Shown here: positions 42,582 through 51,796 of the stretch, piece after piece
How the letters are laid out: each line of letters begins with the position of its first letter
Position numbering within the stretch: the first letter of the stretch is position 1
Source: Paramicrobacterium agarici
GTDB lineage: Bacteria; Actinomycetota; Actinomycetes; Actinomycetales; Microbacteriaceae
DNA length: 64,000 nt
Assembly: GCF_002563955.1 (NCBI RefSeq)
Contig: NZ_PDJE01000001.1
Span: 3,038,001 to 3,102,000, forward strand
Direction of reading: 5' to 3'
The notes under the pieces: model-generated
Seen by the model: only the letters and a program-made list of their open reading frames with translations
Told to the model about the DNA's origin: nothing
Database searches by the model: none
Program-made: the position numbers and the translations under genes

Positions 42582-43427
42582 GTGAAATCACGTTCCGTTC
42601 TGCGTGCTGTTGCCATCGCCAGCGCCGCCGCTGCTGCGATCGCCTTGTCCGCCTGCTCGGCATCAACCCCAGAGGATGCTGCCGCCGGCGACGATTCGGG
42701 ACTGCAGACCGTCACGCCGGGCAAGTTCACCATTGCCACGGGCGAGCCCGCCTACTCCCCCTGGGTTGAGAACGACGACCCCGAGTCGGGCGAAGGGTTC
42801 GAGGCGGCAGTCGCCTACGCCGTCGCCGGCCAGCTGGGCTTCGACAAGTCGGACGTCGTCTGGATCCGCACGCCGTTCGACACCGTGATCGCGCCGGGGC
42901 CAAAGGACTTCGACATCAACATTCAGCAGTTCTCGGCAAACGAAGACCGCGAGAAGGCCGTCGACTTCTCATCGCCGTACTACGAGACAACGCAGGGTGT
43001 CGTGAGCGTCGAGGGCAGCCCTGCCGCCGATGCGACATCGCTCGCTGACCTCGCCGACGTGAAGGTCGGCGTGGCCGCCGGATCGACATCGATCGCCGCC
43101 GTGAAGGAAGCCATCGGCACGGACCCCGCGATCTTCAACAGCAACGAAGACACCGTGCAGGCCCTCATCGCCGGCAACATCGACGCCCTCGTCACCGACC
43201 TGCCGACAGCGTTCTACAACGCCAACGCGGTTCTCGACAACGGCGTTCTCGTCGGCCAGTTCGAGAGCTCGGCCGGAGGCGACAAGCTCGCCCTCCTGCT
43301 CGAGAACGACTCGCCACTCACCGACCCGGTGACCGAGGCCGTTGACGCTCTTCGCGAAGACGGCACGCTCGACGAGCTCGCCGAGAAGTGGCTCGCCGAC
43401 AACGCCGGCGCAACGGTTCTGTCGTAG
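42582..43427 (+). CDS. Polar amino acid ABC transporter, substrate-binding lipoprotein
   Basis: 281 aa. Signal peptide with lipobox LSAC (about residue 22-25), then the family 3 solute-binding fold (GKFTIATGEPAYSPWVE; FDINIQQFSANEDREKAVDFSSPYYET; LKVGVAAGSTS-like segment). GTG start after GAGGAG. Anchored outside the membrane, it would deliver a polar amino acid or opine to the permease encoded next. Which amino acid cannot be read from the sequence. Confidence 0.93.
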   Translation: MKSRSVLRAVAIASAAAAAIALSACSASTPEDAAAGDDSGLQTVTPGKFTIATGEPAYSPWVENDDPESGEGFEAAVAYAVAGQLGFDKSDVVWIRTPFDTVIAPGPKDFDINIQQFSANEDREKAVDFSSPYYETTQGVVSVEGSPAADATSLADLADVKVGVAAGSTSIAAVKEAIGTDPAIFNSNEDTVQALIAGNIDALVTDLPTAFYNANAVLDNGVLVGQFESSAGGDKLALLLENDSPLTDPVTEAVDALREDGTLDELAEKWLADNAGATVLS

Positions 43428-43444
43428 GAGCGCCTGCACACCCC

Positions 43445-44329
43445 GTGACGAACGATATAGACACGAGCACGCCGCCCGGCTCGGCGCGTCCCGAACCGAG
43501 TCGGGTCGAGCTGGACAGGCGCGCGTTTCGACGCCGCCAGACGGCACGGTCGCTGCTGATCAGCGTCGTCAGCACGATCATCTTCGCGGTGATCGTGTGG
43601 CTCGTTCTGGTGAACAGCCCCGGCTGGGACGAGGTGCGGCGTTCGTTCTTCGACATCGACACGGCGGTCGCGTCTTTCCCCAGCATCCTTGTCGGTCTCT
43701 GGCTGAACATTCAGGTGCTCTTCTTCGCCGCGATTCTCGTCGGCATTTTCGGCTCGCTTCTGGCCATCGCGCGCACGCTGCGCGGCGCCGTCTTCGCGCC
43801 GATTCGCCTGGCAGCGGCGATATACACGGACTTCTTCCGCGGCATCCCTCTGCTGCTTGTTCTCTACCTCGTCGGCTTCGGCGTTCCCGCCCTCGGCTTC
43901 ACCGACCGTCTGCCCATGCAGTTCTGGGGAACAATCGCTCTGACCCTGACGTACTCGTCGTACGTCGCCGAGGTGCTGCGCGCCGGAATCGAGGCCGTGC
44001 ACCCGTCGCAGCGCATGGCCGCGCGCTCGCTCGGCCTCGGCTACTCGAAGACCCTGCGACTCGTCGTGCTCCCCCAGGCCGTGCGCAAGGTGACGCCGGC
44101 CCTCATGAACGACTTCGTGTCGATGCAGAAAGACGTGGGGCTGATCTCGGTTCTCGGCGCCGTCGACGCGATTCGCGCCGCGCAGATCGAGGTCGCGAGC
44201 GTCTACAACTTCACCCCGTATGTCGTCGCCGGCGTGCTCTTCGTTCTGCTCTCGTGGCCGATGATCCGGCTCACCGACTGGTACACGGCACGCGCACAGC
44301 GCCGCGAGCAGATGGGAGGACAGGTATGA
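43445..44329 (+). CDS. Polar amino acid ABC transporter permease (HisM/GlnP type)
   Basis: 294 aa. An N-terminal basic cytoplasmic tail of about 40 residues, then five or more helices; EVLRAGIEAVHPSQRMAARSLGLGYSKTLRLVVLPQAVR is the EAA loop that docks on the ATPase. GTG at 43445 lies 17 bp past the binding-protein gene with GGAG between. Overlaps the ATPase gene by 4 bp. Probably works as a homodimer since only one permease gene is present. Confidence 0.93.
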   Translation: MTNDIDTSTPPGSARPEPSRVELDRRAFRRRQTARSLLISVVSTIIFAVIVWLVLVNSPGWDEVRRSFFDIDTAVASFPSILVGLWLNIQVLFFAAILVGIFGSLLAIARTLRGAVFAPIRLAAAIYTDFFRGIPLLLVLYLVGFGVPALGFTDRLPMQFWGTIALTLTYSSYVAEVLRAGIEAVHPSQRMAARSLGLGYSKTLRLVVLPQAVRKVTPALMNDFVSMQKDVGLISVLGAVDAIRAAQIEVASVYNFTPYVVAGVLFVLLSWPMIRLTDWYTARAQRREQMGGQV

Positions 44330-45096
44330 CCGACGCGAACACAACCCAGGGTCCTGTCCTGCGCGTCTCGGGCGTGCAGAAATGGTTCGGCGATACTGCC
44401 GTGCTGCAGGGCATCGACATCGAGGTCGCCGAGCACGAGGTCGTCGTGCTCATCGGCGCGAGCGGATCGGGCAAGTCAACGCTGCTCAAGACCATCAACC
44501 TGCTCGAGCGCGTCGACGACGGCCAGATCTTTCTGCAGGGCGACGACATCACCGACCCTCGCGTCAACGCCGACCGCGTTCGGGCTCGCATCGGCGTGGT
44601 ATTTCAGCACTACAACCTCTTTCCGCACCTCTCGGTGCTGCACAACATCACGCTCGCGAGCCGCAATGTCTTCAAGATCGGCAAGGCCGAGGCAGAGTCG
44701 CGCGGGCGCGAGCTGCTGCGGCGCATCGGTCTCGAAGAGAAAGCCAGCGAGTACCCCGACCGGCTTTCGGGCGGCCAGCAGCAGCGCGTCGCGATCGCCC
44801 GCGCCATCGCCACAGAGCCCGAACTGCTGCTGCTCGACGAGATCACGAGCGCTCTCGACCCCCAGCTCGTCGGCGAAGTTCTCGATCTCGTCGGCGAGCT
44901 GAAGCAGGCGGGAAGCACCATGGTCATGGCGACGCACGAGATGTCGTTTGCGCGGCAGGTCGCCGACCGCGTCGTGTTTCTCTCGAACGGCCGCATCGTC
45001 GAGTCGGGCCCGCCGAGCCAGCTTTTCGATGCGCCGCAGAACGACGAGACCAAGGCGTTTCTCTCTCGCGTGCGGCAGGCGAGCCCGGGCCTCTGA
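44326..45096 (+). CDS. Polar amino acid ABC transporter ATP-binding protein
   Basis: 256 aa. Walker A GASGSGKST, Q loop FQHYNLFPHL, signature LSGGQQQRVAIARA, Walker B LLLLDEITSALD, and switch His in MATHEMSF. This is the GlnQ/HisP type. Completes a three-gene importer (binding protein, permease, ATPase). Walker B has DEITSALD where DEPTSALD is usual, a common variation. Confidence 0.95.
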   Translation: MTDANTTQGPVLRVSGVQKWFGDTAVLQGIDIEVAEHEVVVLIGASGSGKSTLLKTINLLERVDDGQIFLQGDDITDPRVNADRVRARIGVVFQHYNLFPHLSVLHNITLASRNVFKIGKAEAESRGRELLRRIGLEEKASEYPDRLSGGQQQRVAIARAIATEPELLLLDEITSALDPQLVGEVLDLVGELKQAGSTMVMATHEMSFARQVADRVVFLSNGRIVESGPPSQLFDAPQNDETKAFLSRVRQASPGL

Positions 45097-45127
45097 CCTC
45101 TCGCGGCCGAGCGTCGTCGACGCGACG

Positions 45128-45133
45128 TAGAAT
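45128..45133 (+). promoter_or_regulatory. -10 box TAGAAT of a leaderless promoter
   Basis: TAGAAT, six bases, then GTG 45140. Confidence 0.5.
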
Positions 45134-45139
45134 TGAAGC

Positions 45140-45493
45140 GTGACTTCAACACCTGCGCCCGCACGCGTCAGCGTGAATGACCTCGTGCGGTTCGTTCTCG
45201 AGCTCTTCGCCTTCGTCTCGCTGGGCCTGTGGGGCTTCCTCTGCTTCGAGCTGCCCTGGAACATCGTCATCGGAATCGGCGCCCCCGTGATCGCGATCGT
45301 GCTCTGGGCTCTGTTCCGCTCCCCCAAGGCCGTCTTCACCATGGACCCTTTCGGCAAAGCGATCGTCGAGATCGCCGTCATGGGCACGGCCGTCTTCGGC
45401 TGGTGGGACATGGGTCAGCCGATCGTCGCCGCGATCTTCGCCATCGTCGCCGTCACGAGCGGCGTCATCAACGGCCGCAGGGAGATCGGCTGA
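45140..45493 (+). CDS. YrdB/DUF2568 family membrane protein
   Basis: 117 aa, four hydrophobic helices. LVRFVLELFAFVSLGLWGF and VIEIAVMGTAVFGW are typical of the YrdB (DUF2568) family, of unknown role. The GTG start lies six bases after TAGAAT, suggesting a leaderless mRNA. The GlcD-type oxidase gene begins 2 bp after its stop and is probably co-transcribed. Confidence 0.85.
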   Translation: MTSTPAPARVSVNDLVRFVLELFAFVSLGLWGFLCFELPWNIVIGIGAPVIAIVLWALFRSPKAVFTMDPFGKAIVEIAVMGTAVFGWWDMGQPIVAAIFAIVAVTSGVINGRREIG

Positions 45494-45494
45494 C

Positions 45495-46850
45495 ATGACC
45501 GAGGTCGTCGCCCAGCTCATCGAGGCGCTCGGCGATGCGGTATCAGTGGATGCTGCGCAGCTCGACGCCGCGCAAGCCGACAAGTCGGGGCACCGTTCCG
45601 GCAGCTCGCCGCTCGCGATCGTGACCGCGCGCTCCATCGACGACGTTCAAGCGACACTGCGCATTGCTACGCAGACCCGCACTCCCGTCGTCACGCGCGG
45701 CGCTGGCACGGGACTCGCTGGCGGCGCCGTCGGCGGCTCCGGCGAGATCATGCTCTCGACACTCGCCATGGACCGTGTGTTCGAAATCAACAGCTCCGAT
45801 CTGCTCGCCGTCGTCGAACCCGGCATCCTGAACGGTCATTTCAACGACATTCTCGCCGAGCAGGGTCTGTGGTTCGCACCCGATCCCGCGTCGAAGGCGA
45901 TCTCGACGGTCGGCGGCAACATCGCCACGAACGCCGGCGGCCTGCTGTGCGCGAAGTACGGCGTCACGCGCGACGCCGTGCTCGGACTCAAGGTCGTGCT
46001 GCCCGACGGCCGGCTGCTCACCCTGGGGCGCCGCAGCGTCAAGGGCGTCACCGGGCTCGACCTCACGGCGCTCATGGTCGGCTCAGAGGGACTGCTCGGC
46101 GTCATCGTCGAGGCGACGGTGCGCATCCGCCGCGCGGTGCCGGGCACGGTGGCGACGATCGCCGCGTTCTATCTGGGGGTTCGGGATGCGGCGGCAAGCT
46201 CCGCCGCGATCACCGCAGCGGGACTGCAGCCCGCCGTCATGGAGCTCATCGACCCGCACGTGCTTCGGGCGATCGACGCGTTTCACGGCAGCTCGCTGTC
46301 GCAGCGCGGTGCCGCCCACCTCGCCGTGCAATTCGACGGACCCGGCGCCGAAAACGACGCCCGTCGCGCGCTCGAGATCATCACGCGCCTCGGCGGAGAC
46401 GCCGACCTCACAACGGACCGCGACGAAGCCGACGAGCTTCTCGCCGCGCGTCGCGCCGCGCATGGGTCGCTTGCCGCGCTCGGCACGACGCTCATTGAAG
46501 ACGTCTCGGTGCCGCGCTCGGCACTGCCTGACATGTTCGACGCGATCGCCGACATCGAGAAACGCTATGGCATCAGCATCCCGACGCTCGCGCACGCGGG
46601 AGACGGCAACCTGCACCCCAATTTCATCTTCGACGGTCCCGAGGTTCCCGACGAGATCTGGGATGCCGCGGGCGAGCTGTTCACCGCGGCGCTGAAGCTC
46701 GGCGGCACCCTCACGGGCGAGCACGGCATCGGCGTGCTCAAGAAGCGCTGGCTCGGCGACGAACTCGGCGACGATCAGCTGCAGCTGCAACGGCAGATCA
46801 AGCAGGTCTTCGATCCCCTCGGCATCCTGAACCCCGGCAAGGTGTTCTAG
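45495..46850 (+). CDS. FAD-linked 2-hydroxyacid oxidase, GlcD/D-lactate dehydrogenase family
   Basis: 451 aa. N-terminal PCMH-type FAD domain (TPVVTRGAGTGLAGGAVGGSGEIMLST; ISTVGGNIATNAGGLLCAKYGVT) and C-terminal FAD-oxidase domain ending GTLTGEHGIGVLKKRWL, with the His-rich active site. Oxidises glycolate or D-lactate (or a similar acid), passing electrons to the membrane pool. No GlcE/GlcF partners follow, so D-lactate or D-2-hydroxyglutarate oxidation is as likely as glycolate. Coupled to the YrdB gene upstream. Confidence 0.92.
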   Translation: MTEVVAQLIEALGDAVSVDAAQLDAAQADKSGHRSGSSPLAIVTARSIDDVQATLRIATQTRTPVVTRGAGTGLAGGAVGGSGEIMLSTLAMDRVFEINSSDLLAVVEPGILNGHFNDILAEQGLWFAPDPASKAISTVGGNIATNAGGLLCAKYGVTRDAVLGLKVVLPDGRLLTLGRRSVKGVTGLDLTALMVGSEGLLGVIVEATVRIRRAVPGTVATIAAFYLGVRDAAASSAAITAAGLQPAVMELIDPHVLRAIDAFHGSSLSQRGAAHLAVQFDGPGAENDARRALEIITRLGGDADLTTDRDEADELLAARRAAHGSLAALGTTLIEDVSVPRSALPDMFDAIADIEKRYGISIPTLAHAGDGNLHPNFIFDGPEVPDEIWDAAGELFTAALKLGGTLTGEHGIGVLKKRWLGDELGDDQLQLQRQIKQVFDPLGILNPGKVF

Positions 46851-46961
46851 GCACACGGCGCCTTGTGCTGGGCGGCCAGCGGTCTGCGGTGTTCTCAGCA
46901 AGATCAGAGTCGAGAGCCTATGCTAGAGGCACTGACTTAGAGCGTCGACGCGGAGGTCCCC

Positions 46962-47186
46962 ATGCTCGCCAATCTCAACGGATGGCACCTTGTCATCATC
47001 CTGTTCCTCGTGCTTCTGCTGTTCGGTGCGCCGAAGCTGCCTGGCCTCGCCAAGAGCGTCGGCGAATCGATGAAGATCTTCAAGAAGGAAGTCCGCGAGG
47101 TCACAGACGACGGCGAGAAGACCGCCGACGGCACCACGACGTCGACCACTGACGCCTCGACGACGCCGCGCTCAGACGCCGCGTAG
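46962..47186 (+). CDS. tatA: Sec-independent protein translocase subunit TatA
   Basis: 74 aa. One N-terminal helix (LVIILFLVLLLFGAPKLPGLAKSVG) followed by the amphipathic helix and an acidic, Thr-rich tail: the TatA/E layout with FGxxKLP. GGAGG precedes the ATG. A -10 candidate TATGCT is near 46919. tatBC are not in the window. Its substrates may include the Tat-signal PL8 lyase at 55640-58222. Downstream 263 bp to nagB carry only a 7-bp hairpin (47204-47227). Confidence 0.92.
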   Translation: MLANLNGWHLVIILFLVLLLFGAPKLPGLAKSVGESMKIFKKEVREVTDDGEKTADGTTTSTTDASTTPRSDAA

Positions 47187-47449
47187 ATCACTGCAACGCG
47201 GCGCCACGTCCACGCACGTCGACGTGGGCACCGACTGACGTAGCAACGGCACGCGCTCGCTCCGTACTCGCACGAACGCGAGCAGCGCTTTGCGGCGATG
47301 CCGACGCTGCGTGCATCTTCTTCTTGCAACACTTCATGGCAGCGCCGCCACGAGACGCACTGTTCATGTGTCAAAACCTGCGGTTCTGGGTGTGAACTGG
47401 CGCAGATATCGACATCTGAATAGGTTCGGCCCGGTTCACTGCATAAGGA

Positions 47450-48229
47450 TTACAAGCCCTGCCACGACGGCTTGTTCGCGTACGCGTGGCGATAATAATC
47501 AGCGTTCTTCAGGTCTGCGGCGGCCGCTTCGTCAACGATGACCGTCGCGCGCTCATGCAGCTGCAGCGCCGATCCGGGCAGCGTCGCACTGATCGGCCCT
47601 TCGACGGCACCGGCAACGGCGCGCGCCTTGCCCGCACCGAACGCGAGCAGCACCAGGTGCCGCGCGCGCTGAATCGTGCCGAGGCCCTGCGTGATGCAGT
47701 GCATGGGCACCTCGTCTTCTGACGCAAAGAACCGCGCGTTGTCGCGCCGCGTCTGCTTCGTCAGGGTCTTGACGCGCGTGCGTGACGCAAACGACGACCC
47801 CGGCTCGTTGAAGCCGATGTGCCCGTCGGTGCCAATGCCGAGAATCTGCAGGTCGATGCCCCCGGCCGCGATGATCGCCTCTTCGTAATCGGCGCCCGCG
47901 TGCTCAATGGTGTCGAGCGCACCGTTCGGCACGTGCACGCGCTCCGGGTCGAGCCCGAGCGGTTCCACGACCTCGCGCGTGATCACCGAGCGATAGCTTT
48001 CAGGGTGGGATGCTGGCAGGCCGACGTACTCGTCGAGCGCAAAGCCCGACACCCCCGACAGATCCATCTCGTCGCGCCGACTCGCGAGCGCCCGATACAC
48101 CGGCAGCGGCGTCGATCCGGTTGCCAGGCCAAGCACGGCGTTCGGCTTGGCAGCGACGAGCGAGACGATCTCGTCGGCAACGAGTGAACCCGCGTCATCT
48201 GCGGAGGTGACGATGATGACTTCAGCCAT
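47450..48229 (-). CDS. nagB: Glucosamine-6-phosphate deaminase NagB
   Basis: 259 aa. LGLATGSTPLPVY (phosphate loop), ALDEYVGL (catalytic Asp) and GIGTDGHIGFNEPGS (His, Glu) define NagB, which turns GlcN-6-P into fructose 6-phosphate and ammonia. Follows the NagZ-like gene by 90 bp on the same strand and ends the importer cluster, as in the Streptomyces das locus. The GlcNAc-6-P deacetylase is encoded 35 kb away in the other amino-sugar operon. Confidence 0.96.
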   Translation of the reverse strand: MAEVIIVTSADDAGSLVADEIVSLVAAKPNAVLGLATGSTPLPVYRALASRRDEMDLSGVSGFALDEYVGLPASHPESYRSVITREVVEPLGLDPERVHVPNGALDTIEHAGADYEEAIIAAGGIDLQILGIGTDGHIGFNEPGSSFASRTRVKTLTKQTRRDNARFFASEDEVPMHCITQGLGTIQRARHLVLLAFGAGKARAVAGAVEGPISATLPGSALQLHERATVIVDEAAAADLKNADYYRHAYANKPSWQGL

Positions 48230-48319
48230 GTACCTGTTCTTTCTGCATTCGAACGAGCGCGAGCACGCGCGAAGATCCCGAGTGGTCCGACTCCGAGCGT
48301 AGCCGGTGCGGCGCGACGG

Positions 48320-49810
48320 CTACGACGCGGGCACGGCGACGTCGCCGAACAGCTCGCGCACGAGGGCAGTGCCGAGCAGCCGCGAAGCGCCGAACGTTGC
48401 GACGTCGGCGTATGCTCGATCGTCTGAGGGCCACCCCATGTCGACGGTCAGAACGCTGCGGCCCGTCGCACGCAGGGCGTCGATCACCGCAATCGCAGTC
48501 GCGTGGCGGTGGTTGCCCTTTCCGACGACGATGACGGTGCCGGCCGGCGCCTCGGCGTCGACGCGCTGGGCAACTCCTGCAGGGTCGTCGGCGGCGAGGT
48601 CCATGCGCGTGACGGGGGCGCCGCGCCACGGGTCGTCGAGGCTGAACGGACCCCAGGGCGCCGTTCCCACGGCGATGTTCGCGGGGGCATCGAGGCGCAG
48701 CACGGCGGCGGGCGTGCGCGCGGCGTCGAGCGCGTCAGCATCCACCTGTACCGAGATCGCCCGACCGGCTTCCTCGACCGCCGCGTCATCGATGAGGGCG
48801 CTGGCCGACCCGGCATCGCCGACGCTCGCTCGCGCCGCGAAGTCCCGCACGCGCTGCGCCGCCTGGTCGACACGGGATGCTGTGAGGCGCCCTGCCTCGA
48901 CAGCATCCGCGATCGCCTGCTCGATCTGCCCCAGCTGTTCGTCGGTGTTCGCCGTGCCAATGCAGAGCAGATCAACCCCGGCGGCGAGCGAACGCACCGC
49001 CGCCTCGGGAATGCCGATCTCGCCACTTGCACCCGCCATGTCGAGGGCGTCGCTCACGATCAGACCCTCGAATCCGAGGTCGCCGCGCAGCAGCCCCTCG
49101 AGCACGGCGCTCGACATGGTGGCTGGGTGCTCGGCGTCGATCTGCGGCAGCATGATGTGGCTCGTCATGATCGATGCGACGCCCGCGTCGATCGCCGCGG
49201 CGAACGGCACGAGCTCGCGGCGCAGCAGCGTCTCGCGGTCGACGTCGAGAACGGGGAGGGCGATGTGTGAGTCGGCGTCGACATCGCCGTGTCCCGGAAA
49301 GTGCTTGGCGCACGCGGCAACCCCTGCGTCCTGCAGGCCGGTGACCCACGCGGCACCGTGCCGCGCGACGAGCTGCTCGTCTGCGCCGAAGCTGCGCACG
49401 CCGATCACGGGGTTCAGCGGGTTGGAATTGACGTCGACGCTCGGGGCGAAGTCGAGGGTGCAGCCCGTCGCGCGCAGCTCGGCGGCGACGGTTGCCGCGA
49501 CGCGCGCCGTAACCGCGGTGTCGTCGAGGCGGCCGAGCACGGCGTTTCCCGGGTACGGCGAGCCCGTGGCATAGTGCAGCCGCGTGACGTCTCCGCCCTC
49601 CTCGTCGATCGCGACGATCGCACGAGGGTTCGCGTCGCGGATCTGATCGGTCAGGCGACGCAGCTGGGCAGCATCCTCAATATTCGGGCCGAAAATGCAC
49701 ACCCCGCCCAGGCCATCGCGAAGCCGCGCGGCGAGCCAGTCGGGCAGCGTCGTTCCTGCGAATCCGGGGAGCAGAGTTGTCGAGGCGGCAGCATGAGGCA
49801 TACCTCTCAT
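48320..49810 (-). CDS. nagZ: Beta-N-acetylhexosaminidase, glycoside hydrolase family 3 (NagZ/DasD-like)
   Basis: 496 aa. IDEEGGDVTRL and CAKHFPGHGDVDADSH (the NagZ catalytic His-Asp loop) plus IMTSHIMLPQID and GLIVSDALDMAG (nucleophile Asp) mark a GH3 hexosaminidase. Residues about 350-496 form the C-terminal alpha/beta domain. No signal peptide, so it acts inside on imported chitobiose or cell-wall amino sugars. ATG 49810 overlaps the permease stop by 4 bp; ATG 49801 is an alternative with AAGGA eight bases ahead. Confidence 0.93.
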   Translation of the reverse strand: MRGMPHAAASTTLLPGFAGTTLPDWLAARLRDGLGGVCIFGPNIEDAAQLRRLTDQIRDANPRAIVAIDEEGGDVTRLHYATGSPYPGNAVLGRLDDTAVTARVAATVAAELRATGCTLDFAPSVDVNSNPLNPVIGVRSFGADEQLVARHGAAWVTGLQDAGVAACAKHFPGHGDVDADSHIALPVLDVDRETLLRRELVPFAAAIDAGVASIMTSHIMLPQIDAEHPATMSSAVLEGLLRGDLGFEGLIVSDALDMAGASGEIGIPEAAVRSLAAGVDLLCIGTANTDEQLGQIEQAIADAVEAGRLTASRVDQAAQRVRDFAARASVGDAGSASALIDDAAVEEAGRAISVQVDADALDAARTPAAVLRLDAPANIAVGTAPWGPFSLDDPWRGAPVTRMDLAADDPAGVAQRVDAEAPAGTVIVVGKGNHRHATAIAVIDALRATGRSVLTVDMGWPSDDRAYADVATFGASRLLGTALVRELFGDVAVPAS

Positions 49811-50751
49811 CCTTTCACTGCTCCCGCCACGAGTCCGCCGGTCATGCGGCCTTGCACGAAGAGGAAGAAGATCACGACGGGCAGAGCGAGCAGGGTCGAC
49901 CCCGCCATGATCGCGGCCCAGTTTGTCGATTGCGTCGCCTGTTGAAAGGCACGCAACCAGATCGGCAGCGTGTACGAGCCGGGGCTCTGCATAATGATGA
50001 GCGCCATGAGAAACTCATTCCAGGCCTGAATGAACGCGAAGACGCCCGTCGAGATGAGGCCAGGCGCGAGCAGAGGAAACGTGACTTTCCAGAACGCCTG
50101 CGTGCGCGTGCAGCCGTCGATCATGGCTGCCTCTTCAAGGTCGGCGGGCACACCGGCAACGAAGCCACGCAGCATCCAGATGGTAAAAGGCAGCACGCCG
50201 GCGAGATACACGATCGTCAGGCCGATCACGGTGTTCAGCAGGCGCCACGAATCAACCATTCCGAAAATGGTGAACATGAGCGCTTCACCGGGAATCATCT
50301 GAATGATCAGCAGAGCGATGATGTACTGCCTGCGACCGCGAAACTTGAAGCGCGATACCGCGACCGCGCCGACGAACGCGAACACGAGGCAGATCAGCAG
50401 TGTCAGTCCCGTGACGGCAAGCGACATGACGAACGCGGAGGGAAAGTTCGCACGATCCGGCCGCGCGGGCTCGAACAGAACCGTGATGTAGTTGCGCAGC
50501 GTGAAGTTCTCGGGCCACCACTGCGGCGTCGGGCTGATCACGTCGGAGTTCGGCTTGAACGAGGTGTTCAGCATCCAGTACACCGGAAAGACCGAGCAGA
50601 CGAACACGATGATCGAGACGACTCCCCACAGGGCATTCGCCGAGAAGCGCTTCAGCTCGCGCGTGGAAGAACGCCGGCGCAGAACCGGTGGCCGAACATC
50701 GGATGCTGCGGACCCGGGGTCCGTGGTCTCGACGCGCGTGGCGACACTCAT
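49807..50751 (-). CDS. Sugar ABC transporter permease, MalG/DasC type
   Basis: 314 aa, six helices. EEAAMIDGCTRTQAFWKVTFPLLAPG is the EAA loop. A 40-residue polar cytoplasmic head precedes helix 1. ATG 50751 (MSVATRVETT) overlaps the first permease gene by 4 bp; the longer open frame to 51489 is antisense or shadow. Works as a pair with the 50748-51698 permease and the binding protein. Confidence 0.94.
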   Translation of the reverse strand: MSVATRVETTDPGSAASDVRPPVLRRRSSTRELKRFSANALWGVVSIIVFVCSVFPVYWMLNTSFKPNSDVISPTPQWWPENFTLRNYITVLFEPARPDRANFPSAFVMSLAVTGLTLLICLVFAFVGAVAVSRFKFRGRRQYIIALLIIQMIPGEALMFTIFGMVDSWRLLNTVIGLTIVYLAGVLPFTIWMLRGFVAGVPADLEEAAMIDGCTRTQAFWKVTFPLLAPGLISTGVFAFIQAWNEFLMALIIMQSPGSYTLPIWLRAFQQATQSTNWAAIMAGSTLLALPVVIFFLFVQGRMTGGLVAGAVKG

Positions 50752-51698
50752 ATTTCTTCGTCCTTCACTGTCTTGCGCACGTAGTAGATCGAGATCACGA
50801 GCATCATGGCGACCATGATGAACGACACGGCGCCCGCAGCACCGAGGTTGCTGGAGCCGAGGTGAAAGATGTACGTGCCGAACACGTCGGTCTGACTCGA
50901 GATGCCGCCGAGCCCCTGCAGCGTGTACGCCTGCGTGAACACGCGCAGGTCCCAGATCATCTGCAGCACGGCGGTGATGAGCAGGATGCTGCGCAGGTAC
51001 GGCAGCACGATGAATCCGAACCTCTTGACGGCGCCCGCGCCATCGAGCTGAGCGGCCTCGAGCACTTCGTCGGGAACCTGTGTGAGCCCCGCGTAGACGG
51101 TGAACGCCACGAACGGCACCGACATCCACGTGATGATGACCGTGAGCACGGCATAGAACGAGAGCGGGTCGATGAGCCACGAGTGTCCCGACCAGTTCGT
51201 CGTTCCGGTCACGGTGTTGAGCACCCAGTTGAGCAGACCGTACTTGGTGTCGACGATCCACCCCCAGACGACGACGGACGACACGGGCGGCATCGCCCAG
51301 GCCAGAAGCAGCCCGATCGAGATCAGCAGGCGGAAGAACGCGTTCACGCGCGTCATGAGAAGCGCGATCAGGATGCCGAGGCCCATCGTCGCGACGACGA
51401 GCACGGCCATGAGCGCGAAGCTGCGTCCGGCGACGGCCCAGAACGTGGGATCCGTGAGCGTGTCCGTGTAGTTCTTCAGCCCGATCCACTCGGGCGGCGC
51501 ACCGAAGATCTGCGCCTTGCCGTATTTCTGAAACGAGTTGATCGCCATCTTGACCAGGGGATAACCGGTCATGACGAGCAGAATGAGAGTTGCGGGTGCC
51601 AGCATCAGCCAGGGCGTCACGCGTCTTCTGCGCGTGCGCTTCCTGTGCTGGCGAGGCGGCGCCGGTTGCGTCCGGGCCTCGCTGACCGCGGTGGTCAT
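50748..51698 (-). CDS. Sugar ABC transporter permease, MalF/DasB type
   Basis: 316 aa, six helices after a very basic head (HRKRTRRRR). EVLEAAQLDGAGAVKRFGFIVLPYLRS is the EAA loop. GGAG lies six bases before ATG 51698. No ATPase gene is present in the cluster; actinobacterial importers of this kind usually share the general ATPase MsiK, encoded elsewhere. Confidence 0.94.
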   Translation of the reverse strand: MTTAVSEARTQPAPPRQHRKRTRRRRVTPWLMLAPATLILLVMTGYPLVKMAINSFQKYGKAQIFGAPPEWIGLKNYTDTLTDPTFWAVAGRSFALMAVLVVATMGLGILIALLMTRVNAFFRLLISIGLLLAWAMPPVSSVVVWGWIVDTKYGLLNWVLNTVTGTTNWSGHSWLIDPLSFYAVLTVIITWMSVPFVAFTVYAGLTQVPDEVLEAAQLDGAGAVKRFGFIVLPYLRSILLITAVLQMIWDLRVFTQAYTLQGLGGISSQTDVFGTYIFHLGSSNLGAAGAVSFIMVAMMLVISIYYVRKTVKDEEI

Positions 51699-51796
51699 GC
51701 GTGCTCCTTCAATGTGCGTGGGCGAGCAGAGTGTGGTGTGACGAGCGATCTCGGTAGGGAGCCGAGACCGCCCGTCACGACCCGCGGGGACGCGGG